DNA of 64,000 bases from Myotis daubentonii (taxonomy: Eukaryota > Chordata > Mammalia > Chiroptera > Vespertilionidae). The notes beneath the pieces are model-generated. The model made no database searches. It worked only from the letters and a program-made list of their open reading frames with translations, and was not told where the DNA came from. Below, piece after piece: positions 1 through 12,607 of the stretch (its first letter is position 1; each line of letters begins with the position of its first letter). The DNA lies in the NCBI RefSeq assembly GCF_963259705.1, contig NC_081844.1, positions 15,299,715 to 15,363,714 of the forward strand. Direction: 5' to 3'. The position numbers were made by a program, and so were the translations under genes.

Positions 1-53
1 CTGGGCTGAGGCACCCTCCCAAGTGCACGAATTTCATGCACAGGGCCTGTAGT
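1..53 (+). mobile_element. HeliBat Helitron, 3' terminus (cut by window edge)
   Basis: Contains the near-palindrome around GTGCACGAATTTCATGCAC that forms the Helitron terminal hairpin, followed about ten bases later by a degenerate CTAG-like end and a T. The rest of the element lies outside the window. Confidence 0.75.
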
Positions 54-1242
54 TGGTTTATAAACACATACCACATAACAAAATATTACAAAAGAAAAAA
101 GAAGAGCTTAAAAACAAACAAACAAAATGAGGTGATAGAAGTAACACTAAAAAAAACTTGTGTGCAAATGTTGGGGGGCGCATGAGATATCTGTAGTACT
201 ATCAACAATAAAAAATATGTTTAAAAAGAAAAATAAACTTTTGTGGCAAAACCATAAATGGGATAAATTCTAATATATTACAACCATTAAAACTGATTCA
301 AAAAGCAAAATGTCATTTTACCAAACTCACATCTGGAACAACTCCATGAAAATTCATTTATGGATCTAAATAAAATACTCAAAACATTACATCAAACTTA
401 AGAGAAAAACTAGAGGTACTACATTAATTTCAGGACAAGACTGAGATATCTGCTAACACCTCTATTATTCACCATTTTTCCCCCTTAGAGGCACTAGAAA
501 AAGCAATTAAACAAAAAATAAAAATAAATAAGAGAAAGAAAGGAAGAGAGAAAAAAGAAATAGAAATAAAAAAATGTTTGGAAATTTGATGAGGTGAAGA
601 GGCCAGAGGAAGAAAGGAATGAGAAATCCACCCCCAGTTCCTGCTCTACCTGATTGGCTTCTGGTGTCCAAGAGCTGCTGAGGTGGGTCTCCCTCCCCAA
701 CTCCACCCCCCAGTCTCTATTGCGTTTGTTGTTCCCAGGAGACCACTGCATCAGGCTTGCCCAGAGTTCCAGCTTCCTTAAAGGGCCAGAGAAAGGGAAC
801 CCAGAGGTAGTATCAGTCTGGAAGATGGACTGCCGGGCTCAGGCTTGTCCTCATCTCAGCCTCCAAACTGCTGCAACTCCTTACAGTGCCTTGCAGGGAC
901 TCCATGGTGATATGACTTTGTAGATGTTTGCATACTCACCTGCAAACGCAGATGCCCAGTTCAAGTGCCACCTCAGATTGTGCTGCAGTGGCTCTAAGGG
1001 GCATGAGGAAAGAAAGATGGAAATTAAGACTTTGTAATGGCATAGGACATGCCTGTGTTAAAAAGTTCAGAGGAACAACATTGATCTCCTCTAAAGAAAG
1101 ACAACAGAAAAAGATGTTGGAAGAAAACACACTAAATTGTAGGCAGTGGTTGTCTCTGGGTTTTATTATGAGTAGTTCTTTCCTTTAGACTTCTGGACTT
1201 CTCACACCAATTTTCTATAATATATGTATAGAATATGTGTAA
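54..1242. other. Intergenic DNA with an old L1 ORF2 remnant
   Basis: Roughly 280-560 reads like a heavily decayed plus-strand L1 reverse-transcriptase segment, A-rich, with matches to the usual stretch before the polymerase core. The part from 560 to 1242 shows no gene or repeat I can name. All open frames here are short and lack coding character. Confidence 0.4.
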
Positions 1243-1401
1243 TCTATAACAATAAAAGGGTAATATGCAAATTGACCAAACAGCCAAACAGTGGAACGAT
1301 CATCGGGATGACCTTCCGGACAAAGCCGGGACTGTGAGGGCTGAGGCAGCTGGGGCTGTGAAGGTCTACCCTTACACAAATTTCATGCATCAGGCTTCTA
1401 G
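1243..1401 (+). mobile_element. Short HeliBat (non-autonomous Helitron)
   Basis: Begins TCTATAACAATAAAAGGG directly after an A and ends CTTCTAG before a T, with an ATTTCATGCAT half-hairpin near the end. At 159 bp it is a strongly internally deleted copy. It lies eight bases upstream of another HeliBat. Confidence 0.8.
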
Positions 1402-1409
1402 TTCTGTAA

Positions 1410-1870
1410 TCTATACTAATAAAAGGGTAATATGTAATTAGGCCGGTTCGACCGGACATCTTCTGGACATCCGACTTCCTTCCAGACAAAGCCACAGTGG
1501 CGGGGACTGAGGCAGAGGCAGTTGGGGCAATCAGGCCAGCAGGGGAGCAAGCAGTTAGGGATAAGATCAGGCCGGTGAGGGGGAGCAAGCAGTTAGGGGC
1601 GAGATCAGGCTGACAAGGGGGAGCAAACAGTTAGTGGTGATATCAGGCCAGCAGGGGAGGGCATCTGGGGGCGATTAGGCAGGGAGACAGAGGCAGTTAG
1701 GGGCGATCAGGCATGTGGGCAGGTGAGCAGTTAGGAGCCAGCTGTCCTGGATTGTGAGAGGGATGTCCGACTGCCAATTTAGGCCTGAGGGGTCCTAGAT
1801 TGGAGAGGGTGCAGGCCGGGCTGAGGGACACACATGCCCCATACACGAATTTTGTGCACCAGACCTCTAG
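1410..1870 (+). mobile_element. HeliBat (non-autonomous Helitron)
   Basis: Starts TCTATACTAATAAAAGGG after an A and ends CCTCTAG before a T, with the terminal hairpin around CACGAATTTTGTGCACC. The interior is made of imperfect GC-rich repeats (units around GGGGAGCAAGCAGTTAGGGG) and has no coding capacity. Confidence 0.88.
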
Positions 1871-1871
1871 T

Positions 1872-2392
1872 ATAAGTATAAATGTATGTTATTTTTATAA
1901 ACAGAGATACTACACCTATTTTTGTTTTCCCAAATCATTCAATTTGGTTGGGCAAATTCAGCAAAACCTTTTAAAATTAACAGTTCAGCAAACATTTTAA
2001 AAATGATACCCCCTTAATTGCAAACTCCACAGACTTCCAGCCCTCCCCAGTGGAGCTGGGTTTCATTTACATGAGTTAAGGCAGCGTTTACCCAGCAGGA
2101 GGTCCTGGGGAATTCTGGGCTCAGCATCCTCGTTTATTGGGCCTAGCCCTTTCCATACATTTCCATGTTGTTCCTATTGCAATCCCTGGAACTAGTGGTT
2201 TTCACCCCCATTTTACAAACATAAAATTGGGCTCCCTGCATTCAGTAGATGGTAGGTTGATCTGCTACTTTCAAATTCAGGGGGATGATCTCAATCATGT
2301 GCTCTGTCCTCTATTCCAGTAATTTCCCAACAGATCTTAAGCTGTGAAACCCTTGGTTCAAACAAATGCCACCCTGATGTATAGTTTGCTAG
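1872..2392. other. Intergenic, nothing recognised
   Basis: Unique-looking sequence between a HeliBat and a solo LTR. No splice-bounded open frame, RNA gene or repeat family is recognised. Confidence 0.4.
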
Positions 2393-2796
2393 TGTAGTAG
2401 GATAGGAAGAAGCCAGAAAAATTTCAGGGCAGGAGGAATAGGGAAACGGAGGCAAGAAAATTAAACAAGGCCAAACAGTTTGGCCAGCTTGCAAGCCAGT
2501 TGGCAGCAAGATCTAATTTTCCCTATATAAGGACACTTTAGAACGAAAGGCTAATGTCTGTCCTCCCTAACCAAAGAATACATAGCTTAAATCACCCTGG
2601 AGCTGCTAAGGCAGGGCAGGGGGAAAGGAAGGAAAGAAGGGAGAGTTTGTCTCACCAACTAAACAAAGAAGTTAGCCGTTTTTTGGAAAGGGGGAGTGAA
2701 GAGGAAGTTTTTATCTCGCTGCTTAAGCAGAGAAGCCAGCAGTCTTGGGGCTTGTCAAAATGAAATTGCCAGGTGCTTCTCATAAATTCTGGAAAG

Positions 2797-2828
<32 letters not shown>

Positions 2829-3169
2829 AGGGAGACCTTGAGATCTAGTCTGCACCAAGTTATCTGGCAAAGGAATTTTAAAACCTACAAGCAGAAAAGC
2901 ATAAAAGGTTAAACCTCTACCAGGCAACGCTCCTCACAGTCTGTGCTTCATTAGCCAGATGTATTTTGATAGATTTGCTTGCCTTGCCCCTTTAATAAAT
3001 TTACTTGCTTTATTTCTGTAGTAAACTCACTTTACAATGCTGCTGTCTGTCACTCATTTGAATTCCTTTTCATGAGACTGACAAGAACTGAGGAGGGGGA
3101 AGCCCTCTCCCTCAGACTCAGGGGGCTGTCCAATGACACCTTTTTCTGGTGTTCCTGGCGCCTATAACA
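2393..3169 (+). mobile_element. Solo LTR of a class I endogenous retrovirus
   Basis: Starts TGTAGTAGG and ends CCTATAACA, with CTAG directly repeated on both sides (2389-2392 and 3170-3173), a 4-bp duplication typical of gammaretrovirus-like integration. A TATA-like CATAAAAGG lies near 2900 and an AATAAA polyadenylation signal at 2994-2999. A CA microsatellite interrupts it at about 2798-2822. No internal viral genes remain. Confidence 0.72.
2798..2822. repeat. (CA)n microsatellite inside the solo LTR
   Basis: Uninterrupted CA dinucleotide run. Confidence 0.95.
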
Positions 3170-3173
3170 CTAG

Positions 3174-3490
3174 GAATGCCATAACAAAGTAGGCAGACCG
3201 GGCAGCTTAAACAACAGAAATTTAGCCTCACAGCTCTGGAGGCTGGAAGTCCAGGATCAAGGTGTTGGCAGGATTGGTTTCTTCTGAGGCCTCTCTCCTG
3301 GGCTTGCAGATGGCCACCCTCTTGCTGACTCTTCGCATGGTGGTCCCTCTCTGCACGTGCACACCTCGTGTCTCTTTGTATGTCTAGGTTTCCTTTTGTT
3401 ATAAGAACAACAGCCATGTTGGGTTAGGGTCCACAGTAATGACCTCAGTTTAATTAATCGCTACTTTAAAGTCCCCATATCTAAATACTG
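3174..3490. repeat. Ancient mammalian interspersed repeat
   Basis: The sequence around GCCATAACAAAGTAGGCAG through the stretch about a skin-like GGAGGCTGGAAGTCCAGGA motif is one I recognise as a widespread old mammalian repeat, but I cannot assign the family name with confidence. It is not coding. Confidence 0.5.
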
Positions 3491-3497
3491 AGGTACT

Positions 3498-3712
3498 GCC
3501 CTAGCTGGTTTGGCTCAGTGGATAGAGCATTAGTCTGTAGACTGAAGGGTCCCAGGTTCGATTCCAGTCAAGGGTACATGCCCAGGTTGTGGGCTTGATC
3601 CCCAGTACAGGGCATGCAGGAGTCACCCAATCAATGATTCTCTCTCATCATTGATGTTTCTATCTCCCTCTCCCTTCCTCTCTGAAGTCAATAGAAATAT
3701 ATTTTTAAAAAG
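3498..3712 (+). mobile_element. Ves SINE
   Basis: A tRNA-like head (GCCCTAGCTGGTTTGGCTC, then a B-box-like GGTTCGATTCC), a body ending in CTCTCCCTTCCTCTCTG, and an A-rich tail. Flanks are weakly duplicated around AGTACT. Confidence 0.9.
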
Positions 3713-4151
3713 ACAAAGTACTTAAGAAAATAGTATAATAAAACACCACAAATGAGGTCATTTCTATGACAATAAGATAGAGCCATGAGTGAATTTAATA
3801 TGAAGACTGTCACATTTCACCTGAAATATTCCTCAGCCTGGCATTCAAGTTCCTCTGTGTGGGCAGAAGAAACTGACTTTTTTCCCCTTATTAAGTTCTC
3901 ACATTGAAAGGCTAGAAATCACCCCATGAGGTAGTAATCTTTGTCCTTACATGTTTATATTCAAAGGTGACATATTGAGTATTTGTGTCATAACTAGCGT
4001 ATTTACACCTGGGTAGTGGATTATTTTTCAACATCTTCCTTCTCTATACAACAAAATTTTTTTGGTAAAAAAGTAGTCAGTAATGATCATTATTACTATC
4101 TTGATTTTTCCTTTAGCTTAACAATTTACACTACTAAAAAAATAAATCTTA
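3713..4151. other. Intergenic, nothing recognised
   Basis: AT-rich sequence between two Ves SINEs; no feature recognised. Confidence 0.4.
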
Positions 4152-4332
4152 GCCCTGGCCAGTGTGGCTCAGTTGGTTGGGCATCATCCCATGTACCAAA
4201 AGTTTGCTGGTTCTATTCCCAGGGCACATGCCGGGGTAGAGGGTGTGCAGGAGACAGCTGATTGATGTTTCGTTATCACATTGGTGTCTCTCCCTTTCTC
4301 TTCCTTTCTCCCTAAACATCAATAAAAATGTA
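4152..4332 (+). mobile_element. Ves SINE
   Basis: Head GCCCTGGCCAGTGTGGCTCAG, GTTCTATTCCC B-box region, pyrimidine-rich body and AATAAAAATG tail. It is shorter than neighbouring copies. Confidence 0.88.
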
Positions 4333-5430
4333 AAATAATTCATTCAAATTCAGTAAATTATTGCACTCATGAACTAAATTTGCACTTATGAAACCAAAAT
4401 ATTATACCATATACTATGTACATTTTCACTGGTTTAAATTTTAAACACAAGTAAAACTCCAATTGGTCACATAGAATGACTTAATTACTGTAATTCATGC
4501 TCTGTTTCTTCTGTATTTACAAGTACTATGTTATCCTGGCAGATTTTGAATCAATTGTCTAAACAGTGTATTATTATAAGGGTTGGAGAATGAACTACAC
4601 CTAAAATGAGCTTTAATGATTCTGAACCCTTAAGAACTTTCTTTCAAAACAAATGTGTGGCATCCCATTGCATCCCAGAGTTCCCTGAATGGACTTCCAA
4701 GCACAAGGCTTATTACAAAGATAAGGAATAAAAATGTGCCATTGAAAGCTTACATAACCACAGAATTATTTGGAACGTGGACCAACAAATTATTTTTTCA
4801 GAGAGAGCATTTTATCACTCACATGGTTTAAAATTGCCAGCACATGGTGATAACAAAAAGCAGATTATGTTTTATGGTTGTTTTTACATTATCTGCAGGT
4901 AAAACACCCCTTTGTGCCTGCACCTATCAAAGAGGGCTCCCTTGACTGGTTCTCACGGGAGTGGGATCAAAGTGAAGGTCAAGTTCAGATTGGAAACCGG
5001 AATGAGTTTGAGAAATACAAAATGGTAGAATCAACAAAACTTGATGCTGGCTCTTCTCCTTCACATTCCAAGATACTACGGGATTCTGGCTTCCTATTTC
5101 CTCACTGGCCACTTTCAGTTCTCTTTTGGGTTCCATTGCTCCTCTTTAATCTCTAAAGTCAGAAAGGTCTCAGGGCTCCATCCTAGGTCACACTTCAAGT
5201 TTACTCTCCCCTGGTTTTCTCCATCTCGGAAAATGGCAGTAGCATCCACCCACTTGTTCAAGGCCACAATATATCTGTCATCTTCTATTCTTCCCTTTCC
5301 ACCCAACCTTATCCTAAGCTTTTTGGGAACTTGTGGGTTCCCTCTGCAATGTATATCTGGAAACTGGCCTCTTCTGACACCCCCTCCTATTGCTGTGTGT
5401 AGTCAAAACCTTTGTTTGGGGCTGAGTTAT
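4333..5430. other. Intergenic, nothing recognised
   Basis: No coding exon, RNA gene or repeat recognised. The longest open frame (5041-5451) has no recognisable domain and no splice context. Confidence 0.35.
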
Positions 5431-5605
5431 ACCTTCAAATTCACAGGTTGAACCCCTAACTCCCAGGACCTGAGAATGAGGCTATTGTTGGAGATAGAGC
5501 CTTTAAAGCGGTGATTAAGTTAAAATGAGGCCCGTAGGGTGGGCCCTAATCCAATATGGCTGCTGTCCTTATCAAAAGGGAAAATTTGGACACAGATACA
5601 TACTT
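5431..5605. repeat. Old LTR fragment, MaLR-like
   Basis: The run through TTGAACCCCTAACTCCCAG and ATGAGGCCCGTAGGGTGG to CCTTATCAAAAGGG resembles the body of ancient mammalian MaLR LTRs. Strongly diverged. Confidence 0.5.
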
Positions 5606-6185
5606 TATTAAGTTGAGGACATTTTCTTCTAGTATTTTATTAGTTTTCTTAGTTTATTAGTTTTATTAACTCATAAATGGAGTGTTGAATTTTATCACAC
5701 GAATCTTCTGCATTTATTGAATACTTTGTAAAATACTGTAGTTTAATCTGATAATGTGGGCAAGGCCTTCCGTAGCCCATGTAATACTTTGTGTGAATGA
5801 GAAAAAGGTGCTCCTTCCTGGAGGTGGACACAGCTCCATGCAGCCCAGCTTAAACCGAATGTCAGCCCCATTCAACCCTTCAGCAAGATGCCCACACGTT
5901 GGTTACACCCTGTAGGAGCCTGACTGCAGGCCAGAATCCTATGGGAGATCTTTCAGGCCCAATCACAAAGGCTTCGCCTGGCAGTGCTCACAGGGAAAGC
6001 TGTCACTCCCACAGGAGACGTAGTGCACAGCCGCCTATTGCCCTCTGGAGGGCGTTGCAGTCAAGGACCCCTGCCCCCTCCGCTGGCCATGCTCTTACAC
6101 ATATCTCCAATTTCTGCATTCCCAGCCTAGGCGCCTTCACTGGGGAGGAGGGGGTCAGCTGAGACACTGCTCGGATCCTCTGCCT
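5606..6185. other. Intergenic, nothing recognised
   Basis: Mixed AT-rich then GC-moderate sequence with no supported gene. Confidence 0.35.
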
Positions 6186-6188
6186 CTA

Positions 6189-6269
6189 GCCCTTCTCCCT
6201 TCTCCCTTCTCCCTTCTCCCTTCTCCCTTCTCCCTTCTCCCTTCTCCCTTCTCCCTTCTCCCTTCTCCC
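6189..6269. repeat. 7-bp tandem repeat (CCCTTCT)n
   Basis: About eleven perfect head-to-tail copies of a 7-bp pyrimidine unit. One strand is pure pyrimidine, so triplex formation and length variation are plausible. Confidence 0.95.
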
Positions 6270-6625
6270 TCCTGGCTGCCAGGCCCATAAACCAGCAAGA
6301 GCCTTTTGTTCAGGGCTCCCTGAGAACTGTGACAATTCTCTCACTTCACTGATTCATCTGAGCCTCACCTAGTGCCATTCCATGAGGAGAAATGGAACGC
6401 TGGGGAGCCAGGATCCTTTCTTGTGTAGCCTCTTGCTTACACTGTTGCCGTAAGTTTGGCTCCTTGTGGTAATGGAGTGCCTTGACACCTGGCAGCTCAG
6501 CTCTGTGACACCTGCATAACCATATCTGGTTATGATGGGAGATTTTTTTATATGAAGCTACCACTGGAAAAAAAAACAAGCCAAACTTGGAAATGCAGAA
6601 ATTTTTTGAAGGTACTTTGCTAAGA
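6270..6625. other. Intergenic, nothing recognised
   Basis: Short unassigned stretch between the heptamer repeat and an old L1. Confidence 0.35.
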
Positions 6626-7702
6626 TTTTAAAAGGCTGCTTGATTTTCAGTCTTTTTATTCTTCTCTACATTTTTCAATAATAGCATGTAAGGATATAAA
6701 TTCCCTTGAAGTATCTTTAGTTCCATCGTATGAATTTCAATATGTAGAGAAAGCAACATGGATAATAGATGCTGATATGGGGGCATTCCTGGGAATTCAG
6801 GGTCAGCAAGGAGCTTATGTGGCTACCTGGTTTCTAATTTCTAATATTATTTATTCTCTGAAACATGAATTATTTAGAATTGTTTTTATAACACCTAAAT
6901 GTATGTTTTGTTTAAATTACCCCACGGCTATAGGTTTCTAAGCTTAATTGCATCATGATCAGAGAATATGGGCAATGTCATATCATTTAGTATTTATTGA
7001 GACTTGCTTTGTGTCCTAGTACATGGCCAACTTTTGTAATTTTCTATGGATACTTTAAAAAATGAATACTCTCTCATCATTAGATCTAGAGTTAAAGTAT
7101 TTCCATTAGATCAACATATTAATTGTGTGCTTCAAATCTTCCATATCCTTCTGATTTTGGTCTACTTGACCTATGAGTCAATCTTATACTATTAGAATAC
7201 AATGGATTAAAATTTATTACTGTAACTGTTATTTGTCAATTTCCCCTTATAATTCCATCTTTAATTTACATGTTGTGAAACTATATTATTTGGTGTATAT
7301 AAATGTAGGAAAGATATATCTTCTTGGTAAATTGTTTCTTTTATCATTGGGTAATGACTATCTTTAATCTAAATGATATGTTTTTTGCTCTAAAGTCTAT
7401 TTTGTTTCTTATGAAAATAGATAAACCAACTTTTTATATTAATTTTACATTTTTGTGTGACCTTATATTTTAAGTATATATCTCTTGCAAGCAGCTCAGA
7501 TTTTATTCTTTTTTAAAATGTTGACAATACCTGTCTTTTTTCTGGCAGATACAATTAATTTACTATTATTGTTGATTATTGACATATTTTCATTGATTTT
7601 TACCATCTAATTTTGTACTTTCTATTAACCAAGATTTTTTGTGTTTTTGTTTTTATATCTTCCTATTGGATTAAATTTTCCTTATTGCTCTTTATACTCT
7701 AA

Positions 7703-8125
7703 CTAGAGGCCCAGTGCATGAAATCCATGCACTGGAGGGGGGTGTCCCTCAGCCCGGCCTGCACCCTCTCACAGTCTGGGACCCCTTAGAAGATGTCCAC
7801 CTTCCAGCTTGGGATCGGGCCTAAGCTGGCAGTCAGACATCCCTCTTGCAGTCTAGGGCTCTCTCAGTCTGGGACCCCTCACTCCTTACCACCCACCTGC
7901 AGTGGAGGTGTGAGAGGCTCCTGCCACCGCCACTGTGCTTACCAGCCATGAGCTTGGCTTCTGGCTGAGTGGTGCTCCCCCTGTGAGAGTACACTGACTA
8001 CCAGGGGGCAGCTCCTACATTGAGCATCTGCCCCCTGGTGGTCAGTGTGCATCATAGAGACTGGTTGTTCTGCTGGTCATTCCACCATATAGTCGATTTG
8101 CATATTAGGGTTTTATTATATAGGA
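7703..8125 (-). mobile_element. HeliBat, minus strand (first of a tandem pair)
   Basis: On the plus strand it runs from CTAGAGGCCCAGTGCATG to TTTTATTATATAGGA. Read on the minus strand this is TCCTATATAATAAAA...CTAG, flanked on the left by A. The GCATGAAATCCATGCACTGG hairpin sits next to the CTAG end. Its right end abuts the second copy with no spacer. Confidence 0.9.
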
Positions 8126-8691
8126 CTAGAGGCCCAGTGCATGGGATTTGTGCACTGCTGGGGGGCATGGCGTGCGGGGGTTAGCCTGGTGTGGGAGCGC
8201 TGCTCATCCTGGTCTGCCAAGTGGCTGTGGACCCACCCTCTGAGTGGCTGCTCCCTGGTCCGGCATCTGCCATGGAGCTGAAGCACCTGCCTCTCCAGGG
8301 GACCCAGTCGGGGCCGGGTCCAGGGACAGTAGCACTAAGAGGCAGCAGAGTAGGTCTCAGGCCCGCAGCAGTCATGAACCCACCTCCCAGCCTCCGGGGT
8401 GAGCCTGGCGGTGGCACTGCACGGTCTATTGGCAGCAGGGAGTGAGGAGGAGGAGCCCGGGGTGAGGAGGTGACAATCGTAGCCTGGGTTCCTGCCCGTC
8501 GGCCCAGGGATCACAGTGGGAGCAGCTGCTCATCCCAGTCAGCCAAGTGGCGCTCCCACTGTGATAGCACACTGACCACCAGGGGGCAGCTCCTGCATTG
8601 AGCATCTGCGCCCTGGTGGTCAGTGTGCGTCATAGCGACTGGTCAGCCAGTAGTTCTGGTCGTTCGGTTGCTGGGCTTTTATTATATAGGA
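8126..8691 (-). mobile_element. HeliBat, minus strand (second of a tandem pair)
   Basis: Runs CTAGAGGCCCAGTGCATGG to TTTTATTATATAGGA followed by T. It begins at the base after the final A of the first copy, as expected if it used that A/T junction as its target. The interior is GC-rich and non-coding. Confidence 0.9.
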
Positions 8692-8869
8692 TGGTTTAGA
8701 AATTTTTTATATGGCTTAGAAGTTATTTATTCCATATCTACTATTTTATCCACTTTTTAAAAAATTGAACTATAACATAGACATAGAAAAGTGTGTCCTC
8801 CAGCTTTATCGTTCTTTAAGGTTGTCTTGGCTGCTCTCTCTCTCTATTTTTAATCTGCACCTGATGACA

Positions 8870-9079
8870 TGCTTATTGATTTTTTTAGAGAGAGGGGAAG
8901 GAAAGAGGGGTGGGGGAGAGAGAAACATAGATGTGAGAAACATCAATTGGTTGTCTTCCCATATGTGCCTCTACCAGGGATTGAGCCCATAACCTAGGTA
9001 TGTGCCCTGTCTGGGAATTGAAACTGTAATCTTTCCATTTAAGGTATGATGCTCCAACCAACTGAGCCACACTGGCCAG
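8870..9079 (-). mobile_element. Ves SINE
   Basis: Reverse orientation: T-rich tail then GAGAGAGGGGAAGG, ending in the complement of the tRNA-like head (ACTGAGCCACACTGGCCAG). Confidence 0.85.
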
Positions 9080-10257
9080 AGGAAGCTATCTGCCAACTCA
9101 AAGCAGTGACACACACCAACTACTGACCACTGACCACCATAACTGACCACAAGAGTGCTTTTGGAGTTATGTGTTTTTTGAGAATCTGTGTAAAGAGAAG
9201 CATGGGGTGGCAGTTTATCTTAAAGGGCCCAGCACAGACTTATTCAGACTCCCTCCCTTTGAGTTCCAGCACTGGAGCAGCAGCTTGAAAGGTACCAGGA
9301 ACATATGGGGAGGAAGTGAAGTGTCCAGCATCAGGGGGAGAACTGGAGGGGCAGCTTTCTCCCAGACAGAAATGCTGGCAGAGGCCATTATTCCTTCCCT
9401 GAGCCTGTCCCCTGCAGAGCCTGCAGGTGGGCACCATATCTGAGTCTTCATCAACCTGGCTATCATTGTTCACCCTACCCTGGTGATTCTCTGAGACCCT
9501 GCCCCACCCAACTTTTGGACACACTCAAGATGTTTCCAGTGGCTTTTCCATACGAATGGCCTGTCTTGGCTCATGTTTCAGACATTTCTAAAATCTCTCA
9601 AACAAGCAGCATTTGGCCTTGGTGTGCCCCATAACTCTCACTAACTAGCCCTAGGCCTGACATCAGTGGCAGCCAGACTTAGTTCGAAGCTTGGCTCCTC
9701 CTGGGTATTTCCAAGCCCAGCACAAGTAGCAGTCATCTGCAGATCTCTTTGCAGCTCATGTAGGGTGGCCCGGGCAAAACATAGGCAGTGGCTGACCTTG
9801 GTCTGCACCTTCCTAGAGGTCCCAGAGCCAGCACACCCTGTGCACAGCTTCAAACCATATTGAAGCACCACCCAATCTTCTCCACAAGTGACACACTCAA
9901 GGCGGGTGGGGGGGTGGGATCTGAGGGCACCAGTGCTCTGCTGAAGTAAGTCCTGTTCCTTGGAGTGGGCAGATATCCTCCACAGTAGTCACAGCCAGTC
10001 CTTGCAGCTGACTGGCCTGGGAGTAAATCCCTCCCATTGACTGCCAACAGCAATCAGTGCTCAACTACAACAGGAGGGTGTACATGGCCTACACAGGGTG
10101 AGGGATGTGGGGGCACCTGGAGTGCATAGCTTGGGTGAATGGGGAGGTTGTGTCATTGGATCTACAGGACACCTACTACATAAGGCCACTCTACCAAGCC
10201 TGGGAGACCTAGCAGCTCTACTTAACACATAGAAGCGAATACAGGGAAGCTTCCAAA

Positions 10258-11190
<933 letters not shown>

Positions 11191-11195
11191 GAAAT

Positions 11196-11293
11196 GTTCT
11201 TGAAAAAGAAGAAGAGGAAGAAGAAGAAGAAGGAGGAGGAGGAGGAGGAGGAGGAGGAGGAGGAGGAGGAGGAGGAGGAGGAGGAGGAGGAGG
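11196..11293. repeat. (GAA)n/(GGA)n purine tract
   Basis: AAGAAGAAG units pass into a long GGA run immediately before a Ves SINE head, probably expanded from an A-rich site. Confidence 0.95.
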
Positions 11294-11549
11294 GCCCTAG
11301 CCAGTTTGGCTCAGCGAATACAGTGTCAGTCCATGGACTGAAGGGTCCCAGGTTAGATTCCTGGTCGAGGGCACATACCTCGGTTGCAGACTTGGTTCAC
11401 AGTCCTGGTTGGGGTGGGTGTGGGAAGCAGACAATCGAAGTGTCTCCCTCACATCAATGTTTCTCTGTCTCCATCACTCCTCCTCCCTTCCGCTCTCTAA
11501 AAATCAATGGAAAAATACTCTTGGGTGAGGATTAACAAAAAAAAAAAGA
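11294..11549 (+). mobile_element. Ves SINE inserted in HAL1
   Basis: Head GCCCTAGCCAGTTTGGCTC, followed by the usual body and a tail carrying CTTGGGTGAGGATTAAC before the final A run. The tail variant is shared with the copy at 16262-16468. Confidence 0.88.
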
Positions 11550-11949
11550 GAATAAAACTATTAAAATATGAATAATAAAAAGGCAATAAATACACATTTA
11601 CCAACAATTGAACCTAAAAAAAATAAACAAATAAGCAGAATAGAACATTTTGATTGTTGTTAGATGGGAGGAGGTTGGGGGATTCGGTGAAAAAAGCAAA
11701 GGGATTAAGAAGTAAAAATTGGTAGTCACTAACTAGTCTGGGATGGAAAGTACAGCATAGGGAATATAGTCAGTAATATTCTAATAACTATGTATGGCGG
11801 CAGATGGGTACAAGTTTATTGGGATGATCACTTAGTAAGTTGTACAATGTCTAATCACTGGCAAGTACACCTGAAACTAATGTAATATTGTACTAATATG
11901 TCAAGTGTAATTGAAAAATAAAAGAGAGAGGGAGACATAAGCCTGGGGT

Positions 11950-12065
11950 AATAGAATACCAAACTGGAAACCAACAAACCCAAGTTCTCCTGGGAGCTCT
12001 GTGACCTTGGGCAAGTCACCTAGGCTTCCGTGTCCCCACTGTGAAATGGAGGCTTTCCACGCACT
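11950..12065 (+). repeat. MIR fragment
   Basis: Contains GCTCTGTGACCTTGGGCAAG and the downstream TGTGAAATGGAG core typical of MIR, an ancient tRNA-derived mammalian SINE. Confidence 0.7.
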
Positions 12066-12373
12066 TGCTGGGGCTCCTTACGGCTCTCAGGTTTAGGTAT
12101 TGTTAATGTGCAGGAGGAGATAAGGAACACACTTTCCTCCAAAGAGTAGCTGCAACTTGAGTAAAAATGAGAGGCTGGTGAGGAAACAGTAAAATACTTC
12201 AAAAGCAGAGGGTTTCCAACCTCAGCCATGAACCTCAAAGCCAAGCTTCGTTGGGTTCCTGGTGAGTCAGCAGTGCTGCCAGCAGTATCATCCTTCTGAA
12301 CAGCTTTGGGGATTTTCTTGATTTTTTCTGTTTTACCTTGATTACATTTCCAGCAGATTGAACCAGAATATCT

Positions 12374-12594
12374 GTTTTTAAAAAATATTTTATTGATTTT
12401 TTACAGAGAGGAAGGGAGAGAGATAGAGAGTTAGAAACATCGATGAGAGAGAAACATCGATCAGCCGCCTCCTGCACATCTCCTACTGGGGATGTGCCTG
12501 CAACCCAGGTACATGCCCTTGACCGGAATCGAACCCGGGACCCTTCAGTCCGCAGGCCGACGCTCTACCTACCGAGCCAAACCGGTTTCGGCAT
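12374..12594 (-). mobile_element. Ves SINE with 13-bp target duplication
   Basis: Reverse-strand Ves, from AAAATATTTTATTGATT to AGCCAAACCGGTTTCGGC. AACCAGAATATCT is repeated exactly at 12361-12373 and 12595-12607, so both ends are defined and the insertion is recent. Confidence 0.95.
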
Positions 12595-12607
12595 AACCAG
12601 AATATCT

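Larger units (their letters stand above)
6630..8760 (-). mobile_element. Old L1 fragment, minus strand, split by two HeliBats
   Basis: Read on the minus strand, 6630-7702 follows the L1 ORF2 interior (on the plus strand the CATCATGATCAGAGAATATG stretch and downstream motifs are characteristic). After the two HeliBats at 7703-8691 the L1 resumes (TGGTTTAGAAATTTTTTATATGG). It is full of stops and is a dead copy. Confidence 0.62.

Noticed and set aside
6189..6269. Regular array considered as CRISPR-like
   Set aside because: Seven-base units without spacers; a simple tandem repeat in a mammalian genome.
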